Of a stretch of 64,000 bases of DNA, positions 1 to 8,328 are shown in pieces. The notes under the pieces were generated by a model, which searched no databases, was not told the origin of the DNA, and saw only the letters and a list, made by a program, of their open reading frames with translations. Origin of the DNA: Haloglomus halophilum (GTDB lineage: Archaea; Halobacteriota; Halobacteria; Halobacteriales; Haloarculaceae); the NCBI RefSeq assembly GCF_024298885.1, contig NZ_CP101166.1, positions 682,001 to 746,000 of the forward strand. Direction: 5' to 3'. The translations under genes were made by a program, and so were the position numbers. Within the stretch, counting starts at the first letter, position 1, and each line of letters starts with the position of its first letter.

Positions 1-575
1 ATGATGCTGCCCTTCGCGCCGCAGTCGACGAGGGCGACCGTGGGCCCGTCGCCCTCGCGATTGTGTGTCTCGCGACCCGGGACGCTGACCTGCGAGCCGA
101 TGTCGGTGTGGTCGCTCATCGCGACACACTGGTCGAGTTCCTCCGTCGCGGCCTCGGGGGAGGCGTCCGGCCCGGCCGAGATACCACACTTCATCGCGCC
201 CTCCTCGCGGATGCCGGTCACGAGGTCGCGGGTGTCGAGGTGGTCGACCGCCGGAATCCCCTCGTTGGCGAGCCACTCGGCCACGTCCTCGGTGAACTCG
301 CGGGCGACCGCGGCACGCGGGTGGACGCGGTCGGACTCGAAGCGCTCCTCTCGGACCCCGTAGTTGCCGATGAGCGGGTAGGAGAACGTGAGGATCTGCT
401 CCTCGTAGGAGGGGTCGGTGAGCGACTCCTCGTAGCCGGTGTAGGCGGTCGTGAACACGAGTTCGCCGCGAGCGCGCCCGGGTGCGCGGCTCCGAGCCTC
501 CACGACCCGTCCCCCCTCGATGGCCACGTACGCGGTCGGATGCTCGTCGCCGTCGTCGGTTGCGGCGTCAGTCAT
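1..575 (-). CDS. carA: Carbamoyl-phosphate synthase small subunit, N-terminal part (runs off window)
   Basis: This is the glutaminase (small) subunit of carbamoyl-phosphate synthase, which supplies ammonia for carbamoyl phosphate in arginine and pyrimidine synthesis. The visible 191 residues carry the N-terminal CPSase small-chain domain: an AYVAIEGG start, FTTAYTGYEESLTDPSYEEQI, FSYPLIGNYG, and a VALVDCGAKGSI segment that leads into the glutaminase domain. The Cys/His/Glu catalytic triad lies outside the window. The ATG at 575 begins a 10-residue acidic leader. It is divergent from an Lrp-type regulator, and a palindrome at 626-642 between the two is a plausible shared operator. Confidence 0.93.
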   Translation of the reverse strand, partial: MTDAATDDGDEHPTAYVAIEGGRVVEARSRAPGRARGELVFTTAYTGYEESLTDPSYEEQILTFSYPLIGNYGVREERFESDRVHPRAAVAREFTEDVAEWLANEGIPAVDHLDTRDLVTGIREEGAMKCGISAGPDASPEAATEELDQCVAMSDHTDIGSQVSVPGRETHNREGDGPTVALVDCGAKGSI

Positions 576-625
576 TACGATGCTCGTATCGTCGCCCCCG
601 GAATAACCGTTGCGTTCGAAGCCGA

Positions 626-642
626 ATTACGAATTTCGTAAT
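626..642. promoter_or_regulatory. Perfect palindrome, candidate Lrp operator
   Basis: Arms ATTACGAA and TTCGTAAT flank a single central T. It lies in the 143-bp gap between divergent carA and the Lrp-family gene, which is otherwise GC-rich. TACGA-N-TCGTA-type palindromes are the usual shape of Lrp/AsnC half-sites. Regulation of carA and autoregulation of the regulator are inferred from position only. Confidence 0.55.
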
Positions 643-718
643 CGGTAAGTGCGCCCCCCGGATATCGTCGCACCTCAGCGGGGCCCCGCAGTCACCGGGT
701 CACCCCGCATCAACGACC

Positions 719-1132
719 ATGGATAGCCTGGACCGGGAGATACTCGCCATCCTCCGGCGGGACTCGCGCACGCCGTACACGGAGATCGCCGACGAGGTCG
801 GCACCAGCGAGGGCACCGTCCGGAACCGGGTGGACCGGATGCTGGAGGAGGGCGTCATCGAGCGGTTCACCGTCGCCACCCGGACGGGGAACGTGAAGGC
901 GATGATCGAGATCGACGTGGCCGTCGATGTCGACACCACCACGATGTCCGGCGACATGGCCGACTGGTCGGAGGTCGACTTCGTCTGGCAGGTCTCCGGC
1001 GAAGAGGATATCGTCGTGGTCGCGGACACGACCGACACGGACGCGCTGAACGCGCTCATCACGCGTGCTCGAGAACTGGACGAGGTGGTGTCGACGAAGA
1101 CGCGGCTGATTCTGGACGAGAGACTCGGGTGA
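719..1132 (+). CDS. Lrp/AsnC family transcriptional regulator
   Basis: A 137-residue feast/famine regulator. Residues 1-60 form the winged helix-turn-helix (MDSLDREILAILRRDSR start, then EIADEVGTSEGTVRNRVDRM). Residues 62-137 form the ligand-binding RAM/ACT-like domain with the DTTDTDALNALI strand-helix. The ATG at 719 is preferred over longer in-frame extensions because homologues begin at this Leu-Asp-rich helix. It is divergent from carA, so glutamine, arginine or another amino acid is a reasonable effector, but the ligand cannot be read from sequence. Confidence 0.9.
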   Translation: MDSLDREILAILRRDSRTPYTEIADEVGTSEGTVRNRVDRMLEEGVIERFTVATRTGNVKAMIEIDVAVDVDTTTMSGDMADWSEVDFVWQVSGEEDIVVVADTTDTDALNALITRARELDEVVSTKTRLILDERLG

Positions 1133-1210
1133 CCTCCGGGCGACCGCGTCGCTCGGCGAGGTGAAGAACGGCAGGTCCGGACCGTGGGGTCCGGCGGTGG
1201 GTGGCCGGGA

Positions 1211-1897
1211 TCAGGCGGACTCGCTGGCAGCGCCCGGTGCGGCGGCGTCGAGGGTCTCCGTGTGGAGGTCCCACTCGCCCGCCGGCGGCAGCCCGTCCTC
1301 GACGTAGCAGGTCGCATCCGCGAGGTCGAGGAGCCCGTCGAGCCACTCGTGGTCCGGTGCGACCGGAAGGTGGGCGTGCACGACCGCGTTCGTCCCGAGG
1401 GCGGCGACACGGAGTTCGAGCAGGAACCGCTCCAGCTCGAACCGGTCGTCGGTCAGCGAGGTCACGTCGCGCAGGCAGACGACGGGGCGGCCCTCGTCGC
1501 GGGCCGCGGTGATCTCCATCGCGTCGGAGACAGCGGCACCGAGCGCGCGGAGCGAGCCGTTGACCTGGTCGACGGCGGCCCGGGTCGGGATACCGTCGAA
1601 CCGGCCGTCGTGGTCCGGGCCGCGCGAGGTCCGGATGACCCGGACGGACGCGCCCTTCGGGACGGCGTCGACGTGGTGTTTCACTGAAGGCAGAGTCCGC
1701 GCGGGACTCACGAACAGGTGGTGATCCTCTTCGGGGGCACGTGCGTGGAGTCGGCTGCTCGCCGTCGCGTGCGCCGGCGACTCCTCGCCGACGAACAGCG
1801 ACAGACAGCCCTGTGCGCCGAGCCGCCGCAGCTCGGTCTCCTCCGCGCCGATGTCCCCGCGGCCCACACCGCCGGTGTCCACAGCTTCGTGTAGCAT
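1211..1897 (-). CDS. DUF7504 (HTR-like) haloarchaeal protein
   Basis: A 228-residue protein of the haloarchaeal HTR-like/DUF7504 type, a RecA/KaiC-fold-like group of unknown function. It has an N-terminal strand CLSLFVGEES where a P-loop would sit but no Walker A GKT, a VVCLRDVTSL strand, and a C-terminal HAHLPV...LADAT block. The same block occurs in the protein at 13336-14010, so the two are divergent paralogues. A TATA-like TTTTAT about 27 bases upstream of the ATG (1924-1929, minus strand) supports a leaderless start. Stand-alone gene; function unknown. Confidence 0.65.
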   Translation of the reverse strand: MLHEAVDTGGVGRGDIGAEETELRRLGAQGCLSLFVGEESPAHATASSRLHARAPEEDHHLFVSPARTLPSVKHHVDAVPKGASVRVIRTSRGPDHDGRFDGIPTRAAVDQVNGSLRALGAAVSDAMEITAARDEGRPVVCLRDVTSLTDDRFELERFLLELRVAALGTNAVVHAHLPVAPDHEWLDGLLDLADATCYVEDGLPPAGEWDLHTETLDAAAPGAASESA

Positions 1898-2021
1898 CCG
1901 TACACCACACTACCGTCCAGATGGATAAAATGCTGTGTACTAACCACCTAGAGTCACCTGGCGCCGGCGCCTGGCACCATCCCCTGTCCCCACCCACCAC
2001 GACATCGACACACATACACAC

Positions 2022-2050
2022 ACGGGCCCCTCGGGCGCCGAGGGACCCGT
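2022..2050. repeat. 13-bp near-perfect hairpin in intergenic region
   Basis: Arms at 2022-2034 and 2038-2050 pair with one mismatch around a 3-base loop. It sits in the 337-bp gap between the DUF7504 gene and idi. No T-tract follows, so it is not an obvious terminator. The rest of the gap shows only promoter-like AT patches near 1924 and 2150. Confidence 0.4.
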
Positions 2051-2234
2051 CCTCGTGAACCGGCTATCATAGTCGTGCCGGCATGCGCCGGCCGCACGGT
2101 CGGCAGCCACCCACCAGAATCGGAACCTGGCGCCGGAAGTGTTCGGCCATTTATATTCTCCGGCCATTCGGGACCGCCCCGGAATCAGTCCGAGAAGCCG
2201 AAGCGGTCTTAAGGTGAACGGGCAAGCGACCACC

Positions 2235-2828
2235 ATGAGCACCGACGAGATCGACCCCGGCGGCGCCGCGGCGGGCGACGACGCCGACCACGAGAACGCT
2301 CGCCAGGAGGTCATCGTCGTCGACGAGAACGACACCGAACAGGGGCTCGCCAACCGACTGGAGGCCCACACGGGCGACGGCATCCGACACCGCGCGTTCA
2401 CCGTCCTCGTCTTCGACCGCGAGGACAACGTGCTGCTGGCCCAGCGGGCGGCCGACAAGCGGCTGTGGGACACCCACTGGGACGGCACCGTCGCCTCGCA
2501 CCCCGAGGCGGGGCAGAGTCAGAAGGCCGCGACCCGCCAGCGCCTCGAAGAGGAACTCGGTGTCACGCCCGACCAGTACGACGACCTCCGCATCACGGAC
2601 AAGTTCGAGTACAAGCGCTACTACCTCGACCAGGGCCTCGAGTGGGAGGTCTGTGCGGTCCTGAAATGCACGCTGGAGGACCGTACGCTCGACCCCGACC
2701 CCGAGGAGGTCGGCGGCCGGATGTGGGTGCCCTACGAGCACCTCTACGAGAACCAGAAGCAGTACCGGCAGCTCCGGCTCTGCCCGTGGTTCGAGATCGC
2801 GATGCGACGCGACTTCGAGGAGGAGTAG
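2235..2828 (+). CDS. idi: Isopentenyl-diphosphate delta-isomerase, type I (Nudix fold)
   Basis: Interconverts IPP and DMAPP for archaeal lipid and carotenoid synthesis in the cytosol. The 197-residue protein has the metal-binding histidines (EAHTGDGIRHRAF), the HP of TVASHPEAGQS, a RLEEELG Nudix-like helix and the EWEVCAV glutamates. By eye-alignment to E. coli Idi the catalytic Cys (in CGHP) is replaced by Ala (ASHP), although all metal ligands are kept. The start at ATG 2235 is chosen because the proximal box TCTTAA at 2206-2211 lies 24-29 bases upstream. The acidic 25-residue leader is typical of haloarchaea. Confidence 0.9.
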   Translation: MSTDEIDPGGAAAGDDADHENARQEVIVVDENDTEQGLANRLEAHTGDGIRHRAFTVLVFDREDNVLLAQRAADKRLWDTHWDGTVASHPEAGQSQKAATRQRLEEELGVTPDQYDDLRITDKFEYKRYYLDQGLEWEVCAVLKCTLEDRTLDPDPEEVGGRMWVPYEHLYENQKQYRQLRLCPWFEIAMRRDFEEE

Positions 2829-2906
2829 CCGGCTCCACCGGAGGCCGGTCCGCACGTCGCGCCCCTGACGCAAGCCTTACCCTCGCGAACCGCCAACCCG
2901 GACGTA

Positions 2907-3905
2907 ATGAGCGACGACGACGAGACCGCGACGGCGCCGGAGGAGGCCAAACCGCCCGTCCCTCCGGGGCAGGCCGAGGAGGACGGGGACGAGGAACAGG
3001 AGGCACCGTCCGGCGGTAGCGACCACCAGTTCTCCAGCGGCCAGGGGTTCGGCGACCCGTACGAGGAGGGCTTCGACCTCGAACCACCCGAGCTGAAGGT
3101 CGACTCCGGGAAGGTCGACCCCGTCGATTCGCGGGTCGTGGCGGATACGCTCGACGACCGGCAGGTCGGCGCCGACCAGGTCGACGCCGACGATCTGCTC
3201 GACGTGGGGCTCTCCTACATGCGCATCAACCGCCACGAGCAGGCCGCCGACGCGTTCGAGCGGGTCGCCCGGTTCACCGACGACGAGCGCTTAGAGCAGG
3301 AGGCCTGGGTCGACAAGGGCGTCGCCCACGCGGAACTGGAGGAGTGGGAGCCCGCCATCAGCTCGTATCAGGAGGCGCTCCGCATCGACGGCGACAGCGA
3401 CCACGCCGCGAGCGCACACACGAACCTGGCGTACGCGCTGTACGAGTCGGGCCGGAGCGAGCAGGCGCTCGAACACGCCGAGAAGGCGGTGGAGCTCGAT
3501 CCGCGCTTCGGCCAGGCGTGGTACAACCGCGGCTTCTTCCTGCTCGAGCGGGGCCTCGCGGAAGACGCCCTCAACGCGTTCGACAACGCGCTCCGACTGG
3601 GCTTCCGGAACACGGAGATACTGGAGGAGAAGGCCCGCGCGCTCGACGAACTCGGCCACTACGACCGGGCCGAGGAGGTCGCCTCGGAGGCCGAGGAGAT
3701 CCGGAAGGAGGCCGAGCAGGACCTCGTCGACCAGCACGGCCGGGGCGGGGCGGCCGGAGCAGCCGGTGGGGCCGGCGGAGCCGGCGGAGCCACCGGGGAC
3801 GCACCGAGCGCTCCCGGCGGCGGGCTGGCCGAGGAACTCGCCGAGGAGTTCGCGGGGGAGCCCCCCGCGGACGAGGAGCGCGACCGCGAGCGGCTCGACG
3901 AATGA
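2907..3905 (+). CDS. Tetratricopeptide-repeat protein
   Basis: A 332-residue protein. Residues 1-90 are an acidic, disordered leader. From about residue 94 to 265 there are four to five TPR units (DVGLSYMRINRHEQAADAFE, then AHTNLAYALYESGRSEQALE and AWYNRGFFLLERGLAEDALN). A Gly/Ala-rich linker (about 280-305) and an acidic tail follow. TPR arrays mediate protein-protein contacts; the partner is unknown. It overlaps the downstream DUF424 gene by an ATGA, so the two are probably translated together. Confidence 0.85.
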   Translation: MSDDDETATAPEEAKPPVPPGQAEEDGDEEQEAPSGGSDHQFSSGQGFGDPYEEGFDLEPPELKVDSGKVDPVDSRVVADTLDDRQVGADQVDADDLLDVGLSYMRINRHEQAADAFERVARFTDDERLEQEAWVDKGVAHAELEEWEPAISSYQEALRIDGDSDHAASAHTNLAYALYESGRSEQALEHAEKAVELDPRFGQAWYNRGFFLLERGLAEDALNAFDNALRLGFRNTEILEEKARALDELGHYDRAEEVASEAEEIRKEAEQDLVDQHGRGGAAGAAGGAGGAGGATGDAPSAPGGGLAEELAEEFAGEPPADEERDRERLDE

Positions 3906-4198
3906 CGCTCCTGCTGAGCGAACGAGAGACACCGGAGGGACTCATCGTCGCGGTCTGTGACGAGGCGACGCTGGGCGAGTCCTACGAGAACGGCCGTGTG
4001 TCGCTCACCGTGACCGAGGAGTTCTACGGCGGGAACCCTGCCGACGCCGAGACGGTGCTGGCGGCACTCGCACGGGCCGAGACCGCAAACATCGTCGGCG
4101 AACAGGCCGTCTCGACCGCGGTCGACGGCGGCTTCGTCGACCCCGAGAACGTCCTCGACCTCGGCGGAACCGTCCACGCGCAGTACGTTCGGTTCTGA
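3902..4198 (+). CDS. DUF424 domain protein
   Basis: A 98-residue protein matching the archaeal DUF424 family: it opens with a LSERETPEGLIVAVCD strand, then LGESYENG, LTVTEEFYGG and a C-terminal HAQYVRF. The family is conserved across archaea without an assigned function. The ATG overlaps the stop of the TPR gene by four bases, which argues for co-translation. No catalytic motif is visible. Confidence 0.85.
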   Translation: MTLLLSERETPEGLIVAVCDEATLGESYENGRVSLTVTEEFYGGNPADAETVLAALARAETANIVGEQAVSTAVDGGFVDPENVLDLGGTVHAQYVRF

Positions 4199-4307
4199 GA
4201 CGCCAGTGTTCCCGAGACGCCAATCGTCGAGTCCCTCGGGCCGTCGTGGTCCATCGGGGTAGCCACCACACCTAAACCCGACGACACGAAACCACCGTCC
4301 GACGCAG

Positions 4308-6290
4308 ATGTCTTCGCAGTCGGGGGTCGAGCCGGTTCTCGCCGCTATCGTGGTCGGGTACGCCCTCGCGACCGCCATCCCGGCAGGGCTGGCGTGGTAC
4401 GCGACCCGGAGCCGACCGGATTCGGCGACGGCCCGGGCGTTCGCGGCGACGATGGCCGGGATCACGGTCTGGGCCGGGGCGTACTTCGTCCGCCTGTTCG
4501 CCCCCGAGTGGGCGGCCTTCGGCCTGACGGTCCTCGCGTTCGTCGGCATCACGACGACGCCGGTCGCGGTGCTGCTGTTCGCGCTGCGGTACACCGACCG
4601 CGAGCAGTACGTCACACCCGGCACGACTGCCCTGTTGCTGGTGGTGCCGCTGGTGACGCTGGCGCTGCTCGCGACGACACGGTCCCACGGGCTGTTCTAC
4701 ACCTCGTTCCGGGTCGTCCAGGTCGGCCCGCTGTCGACGACCAGCGCCGCCAGTGGACCGTGGTTCTGGGTCCACACGGCGTACAGTTTCGCCACTCTCG
4801 CCGTCGCATCGATCCTGCTGGTCACCTTCGGTGCGAGGCAGCGGCGTATCTACCGCCGGCAGGCCGTCCTCATCGTCCTCGCCGTCGCGGTGGCCTGGGC
4901 GACCAACGTGGCCTATCTGGCCGGACGCACCCCCATCCCGGTGCTGGACCTGACGCCGGTCGGACTGGCCCTGGCCGGGGCACTCCTGGCACTGGCGGTG
5001 TTCCGTGCCCGCCTCATCGACGTGACACCGGTGGCCCGGGACGCGGTGCTGGAGGCACTCGACGACGTGGTCATCGTTCTGGAAGGGGGACGGGTTGTCG
5101 ACATCAACGCGGCCGCCGAGGCCCTGCTCGGCCCCGACAATCCGGTCGGGAAGCCGGCAGCGGCGGTCCTCCCGGAGGCGCTCACGGCGGCGCTCGAGGC
5201 CACCGAGACGGAACGTGCGGGAGCATCCTCCGGCACGAACAGTGCGTTCTCCCCCGCGAACGGTTCGAGGGGTGCCTCCGACGCGGCCGGTGGAAGTGGT
5301 GGTGTCCCCAGTACGAACGGCTCCGGGAACTGGCTGGAGGACCCGCTGGCGACGGCCGACCACGAGGAGCGGTCCGGGTCCGGGCAGGTCATCGAGCTGT
5401 CCCGGGCGGATGAAACCCGCTGTTACCGGGTTCGGACGCTCCCCCTCCAGACGCTCGGTGATGGCACCGCGACCGATACGGACGGCAACGGCGGCGGCGG
5501 TGACGACGGCGACGGCGGCGGCGGTCGGCCCACGTCACCGGTGTTGACACCCGGAGCCGCGACGGTCCCCCATGCGACGGTGCTCCTGCTGACCGACGTG
5601 ACACCGCAGCGGGAACACCTCCGGCAGCTCCGGAAGCAGAACGAGCGGCTGGAGGAGTTCGCGGCCGCCGCGGCACACGACCTGCGGAACCCGCTGAACG
5701 TCATCGATGGCTACCTGGAGCTGGTCCGCGAGGACCCCGACCCGGAGCATCTCGACCGCATCGACGAGGCGACCGGCCGGATGAGCCGACTCGTCGAGGA
5801 CCTGCTGTCGCTGGGACGGCGGGGCCGGCTCGTCGAGTCCGCCGTTCCGGTGTCGCTGGAGGCGGCCGCCGAACGCGCCTGGAGCGGCATCGAGACGAAG
5901 GGAGCAACCCTCCAGGTCGAATCGGGCGACCCCGTGCCGGCGGACACGGACCGACTGGTCCAGCTCCTCGAGAACCTGCTCGTCAACGCCGTCCAGCAGG
6001 CCGGCGGTGGCGAGTCCATCACCGTCACCGTCAGCCGGACGCCGGACGGGTTCTACGTCGCCGACGACGGCCCCGGCATCCCGGACGAGGACCGCGAGCG
6101 CGTCTTCGACTACGGCTTCACTACCCGGGAGGCTGGCAGCGGCTTCGGACTGGCCATCGTCGAGACGGTGGCCGACGCGCACGGCTGGGACGTGCGCGTC
6201 GTCGAGAGCGAATCCGGCGGTGCCCGGTTCGAGGTGACTGGCGTCGGTCGGTTCGACCGCGAGGGCGAGACGTGGCTGGCGGAGCCCTGA
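4308..6290 (+). CDS. Sensor histidine kinase with N-terminal 7TM domain
   Basis: A 660-residue membrane sensor. Residues 1-230 hold about seven hydrophobic helices of the histidine-kinase 7TM type. A PAS-like segment (residues 245-300, VVIVLEGGRVVDINAAAE) follows. It is split from the kinase by a low-complexity Ser/Gly/Asp stretch (about 305-420) that interrupts the normal PAS C-terminus. The HisKA H-box AAHDLRNPLN has the phosphoacceptor His at 457. The HATPase shows the N-box NLLVNAV, G1 DDGPGIP and the GFGLAI G2 region. No cognate response regulator is adjacent, so the output partner is unknown. Confidence 0.9.
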   Translation: MSSQSGVEPVLAAIVVGYALATAIPAGLAWYATRSRPDSATARAFAATMAGITVWAGAYFVRLFAPEWAAFGLTVLAFVGITTTPVAVLLFALRYTDREQYVTPGTTALLLVVPLVTLALLATTRSHGLFYTSFRVVQVGPLSTTSAASGPWFWVHTAYSFATLAVASILLVTFGARQRRIYRRQAVLIVLAVAVAWATNVAYLAGRTPIPVLDLTPVGLALAGALLALAVFRARLIDVTPVARDAVLEALDDVVIVLEGGRVVDINAAAEALLGPDNPVGKPAAAVLPEALTAALEATETERAGASSGTNSAFSPANGSRGASDAAGGSGGVPSTNGSGNWLEDPLATADHEERSGSGQVIELSRADETRCYRVRTLPLQTLGDGTATDTDGNGGGGDDGDGGGGRPTSPVLTPGAATVPHATVLLLTDVTPQREHLRQLRKQNERLEEFAAAAAHDLRNPLNVIDGYLELVREDPDPEHLDRIDEATGRMSRLVEDLLSLGRRGRLVESAVPVSLEAAAERAWSGIETKGATLQVESGDPVPADTDRLVQLLENLLVNAVQQAGGGESITVTVSRTPDGFYVADDGPGIPDEDRERVFDYGFTTREAGSGFGLAIVETVADAHGWDVRVVESESGGARFEVTGVGRFDREGETWLAEP

Positions 6291-6356
6291 CACTCGTCCA
6301 CGGGGCCGTGCAAGACAGGCGCAAGTTATTCGGCGCCCCCCATCCCGTCCTCGCGC

Positions 6357-7469
6357 ATGCAGATCACCGGCATCGAGCAGACCCACCTCGACGGCGCCGT
6401 CGACGGGATGTTCTACCCGACGTGGATTCCGGGCTACCCGCAGAGCACGCACGAACTGGAACTGTTCGAGGTCCAGACCGACGAGGGCATCACGGGCTAC
6501 GCGGCCAGTCCCTCGTTCGCGGGCGGGCTGGAGTACGGCGACCAGCTCGGGCTCTTCCTCACCGGCGAGGACCCGCACAACGTCGATGGTATCCTGCAGA
6601 AACTCGAGACCGTGAATCTGGTCGGGCCGCGCCCGTGGCACCTCGAGATGGCGCTGTGGGATATCATCGGCAAGGACGCCGGCAAGCCCGTCTACGAGCT
6701 GCTCGGCGCCGAGGCCACGGACATCCCCTGCTACGCCTCGACGGGCGAGTACAAGCCCGCCGACGAGCGCGTCGACTACATCCAGGACCGCATCGACGAG
6801 GGGTTCGAGGCCGTCAAGCTCCGCGTGACGGAGGTCGAGCACATCGAGATGGTCAAGCAGATCCGCGACCACTTCCCGGACCTCCCGCTGATGGTCGACG
6901 CCAACAAGGGCTGGGCGGTTCGGGTGATGGAGGAGGAGACGAAGTGGTCGCTGTCGGATGCGGTGGAGTTCGCCCGCGGGCTGGAGGAGGTCGGCAACGT
7001 CCGCTGGCTGGAGGAGCCGCTCCCCCGCCACGATTATCGGGCGTACGGTCGGCTGCGCGAGAAGACCGACGTGCCCATCGCGGGCGGGGAGTTCAACAAC
7101 GACACCCACCACTTCCGCGAGTTCGCGAAACACGAGTCGCTGGACGTGTTCCAGCCCGACGCCGCGCTCGCGACCGGCATCAAGCAAGGCGTCGAGGTGG
7201 CGGCGATGGCCCAGGAGTTCGGCGCGAAGTTCGTCCCCCACACCTGGACGAACGCGCTCGGGTTCGCGGCGAACCTTCATACGATGACCGCGGCCGGGTC
7301 GGACTGGTGCGAGTACCCGATGGAGCCGCCGTGGACGCCCGACGTGTGGTCGTTCATGCTCGAAGAGGGCTTCGAGCACGAGGATGGGATGATTCGGGCG
7401 CCGGATGAACCGGGGCTGGGGGTCAAACTGGACGAGGAGGTTGTCGAGGAAGCGAAGGCCGAGGACTGA
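6357..7469 (+). CDS. Mandelate racemase/muconate lactonizing enzyme family protein
   Basis: An enolase-superfamily enzyme of 370 residues that abstracts a proton alpha to a carboxylate. Metal ligands appear as Asp181 (VDANKGW), Glu219 or 220 (WLEEPL) and Glu245 (AGGEFN). His295 (VPHTW) is a mandelate racemase-like base. The usual KxK on barrel strand 2 reads Lys154-Leu-Arg156, which points to an acid sugar dehydratase-like or racemase chemistry. The capping N-domain spans about 1-125. A 12-residue insertion sits between the Asp and first Glu ligands. It stands alone, so context gives no substrate. Confidence 0.82.
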   Translation: MQITGIEQTHLDGAVDGMFYPTWIPGYPQSTHELELFEVQTDEGITGYAASPSFAGGLEYGDQLGLFLTGEDPHNVDGILQKLETVNLVGPRPWHLEMALWDIIGKDAGKPVYELLGAEATDIPCYASTGEYKPADERVDYIQDRIDEGFEAVKLRVTEVEHIEMVKQIRDHFPDLPLMVDANKGWAVRVMEEETKWSLSDAVEFARGLEEVGNVRWLEEPLPRHDYRAYGRLREKTDVPIAGGEFNNDTHHFREFAKHESLDVFQPDAALATGIKQGVEVAAMAQEFGAKFVPHTWTNALGFAANLHTMTAAGSDWCEYPMEPPWTPDVWSFMLEEGFEHEDGMIRAPDEPGLGVKLDEEVVEEAKAED

Positions 7470-7540
7470 GACTCCGGTTCCTGGCCCCCTCGTGGGGTCC
7501 TCGGGCACTCTCGTGACGGCCGCGGAACCGAGACCATCTC

Positions 7541-7665
7541 CGAAGCCCTCACGCTCTCGACCGGCCGGGAGTCGCTGCGCGCGCTCGCTGCGGTGCTCAG
7601 CCCTCGCGCGCTGGGCGACGGCTGGCCTGTGGCACAGCCGCCAGCGCGCGCCCACTGACTGACGG
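7541..7665. repeat. Intergenic repeat family 2, copy 1
   Basis: Shares three ordered blocks with the stretch at 41786-41977: an opening CGAAGCCCTC-x-CGCTCTCG, a central GCTC-x-GCCCTCGC-x-CG, and a closing GCCGCCAGCGCGCGCC followed by GACTGACGG. The spacers between blocks differ in length and sequence. Both copies lie downstream of plus-strand genes. The remaining gap up to 7755 is AT-rich with no gene seen. Confidence 0.6.
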
Positions 7666-7755
7666 CTAGCGGGTGCCGATAGAGCGAGCTAACTCACCAT
7701 TTCCCATATCCACAGATAATATCGAGTATTGGTGACTTGATTCCATTATATCTAT

Positions 7756-8271
7756 TCAACAGTAGTATTCGCCGAGGTATTCGACGATATCGTCGCTCTC
7801 GTACAGCGACTCCCCGCGCTCCGTATCCACCAGCAGCGGGACCTGGTCCTGGCCGTACCCCTCCAGTTCGGCGTGGCGGTCGCGGTTCGTGACGGTGCCG
7901 CCGGAGAACGGGGTGCCAGCGGTCCGGGGGTTGTGGCAGGTGTAGCTGATGCCGTTCCGGGTACAGAATCGCCGGACCTTCGCACAGTGGGGGCAGTCCT
8001 CCGCCTGGTACAGGAGCAGCGAGCCGGCCGTGTCGGGGCGACCGCCCTCGTCGGCGTCGAGGCCGAGTTCGCGCTGGACCGTCAGGCCGACCATGCCCAC
8101 CAGCACGGCCAGCGCGACCGCGCCGACCGGGAGGAGGCTCCCGCTGGTGAGGGTGTCGAGGCGGCCGGTGAGGCCGGTGACCGTCGCGAACGCGCCGATG
8201 AACGCCAGCAGCCAGGTCGTGCCGTCGCGGACCCGCTCGGGCCCACCGAGTCGCTGGAGCGGTGTCGTCAT
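7756..8271 (-). CDS. Membrane-anchored glutaredoxin/GST-N-like thioredoxin-fold protein
   Basis: A 171-residue protein. Residues 15-75 contain two hydrophobic helices (TTWLLAFIGAFATVTGL and GAVALAVLVGMVGLTV). The C-terminal half is a glutaredoxin-like domain with a CPHC redox motif in YQAEDCPHCAKVRRFC, a QVPLLVD cis-Pro loop and the ESDDIVEYL helix. It is probably a membrane-tethered disulfide or glutathione-independent thiol reductase. The ATG at 8271 is chosen over an in-frame codon 48 bases upstream because homologous domains begin near it. The stop follows GEYYC. Confidence 0.8.
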   Translation of the reverse strand: MTTPLQRLGGPERVRDGTTWLLAFIGAFATVTGLTGRLDTLTSGSLLPVGAVALAVLVGMVGLTVQRELGLDADEGGRPDTAGSLLLYQAEDCPHCAKVRRFCTRNGISYTCHNPRTAGTPFSGGTVTNRDRHAELEGYGQDQVPLLVDTERGESLYESDDIVEYLGEYYC

Positions 8272-8328
8272 CACGACGGAGGTTGCGGGCCGACGACTTG
8301 AAGCCCGGCGCGTCGGCACGCGGCGCGG

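Noticed and set aside
5535..7655. Very long open frame (over 700 codons) antisense to the histidine kinase and enolase-superfamily genes
   Set aside because: It is a GC-rich shadow frame: Arg/Gly/His-rich, no domain, and both genes on the other strand have strong motifs.
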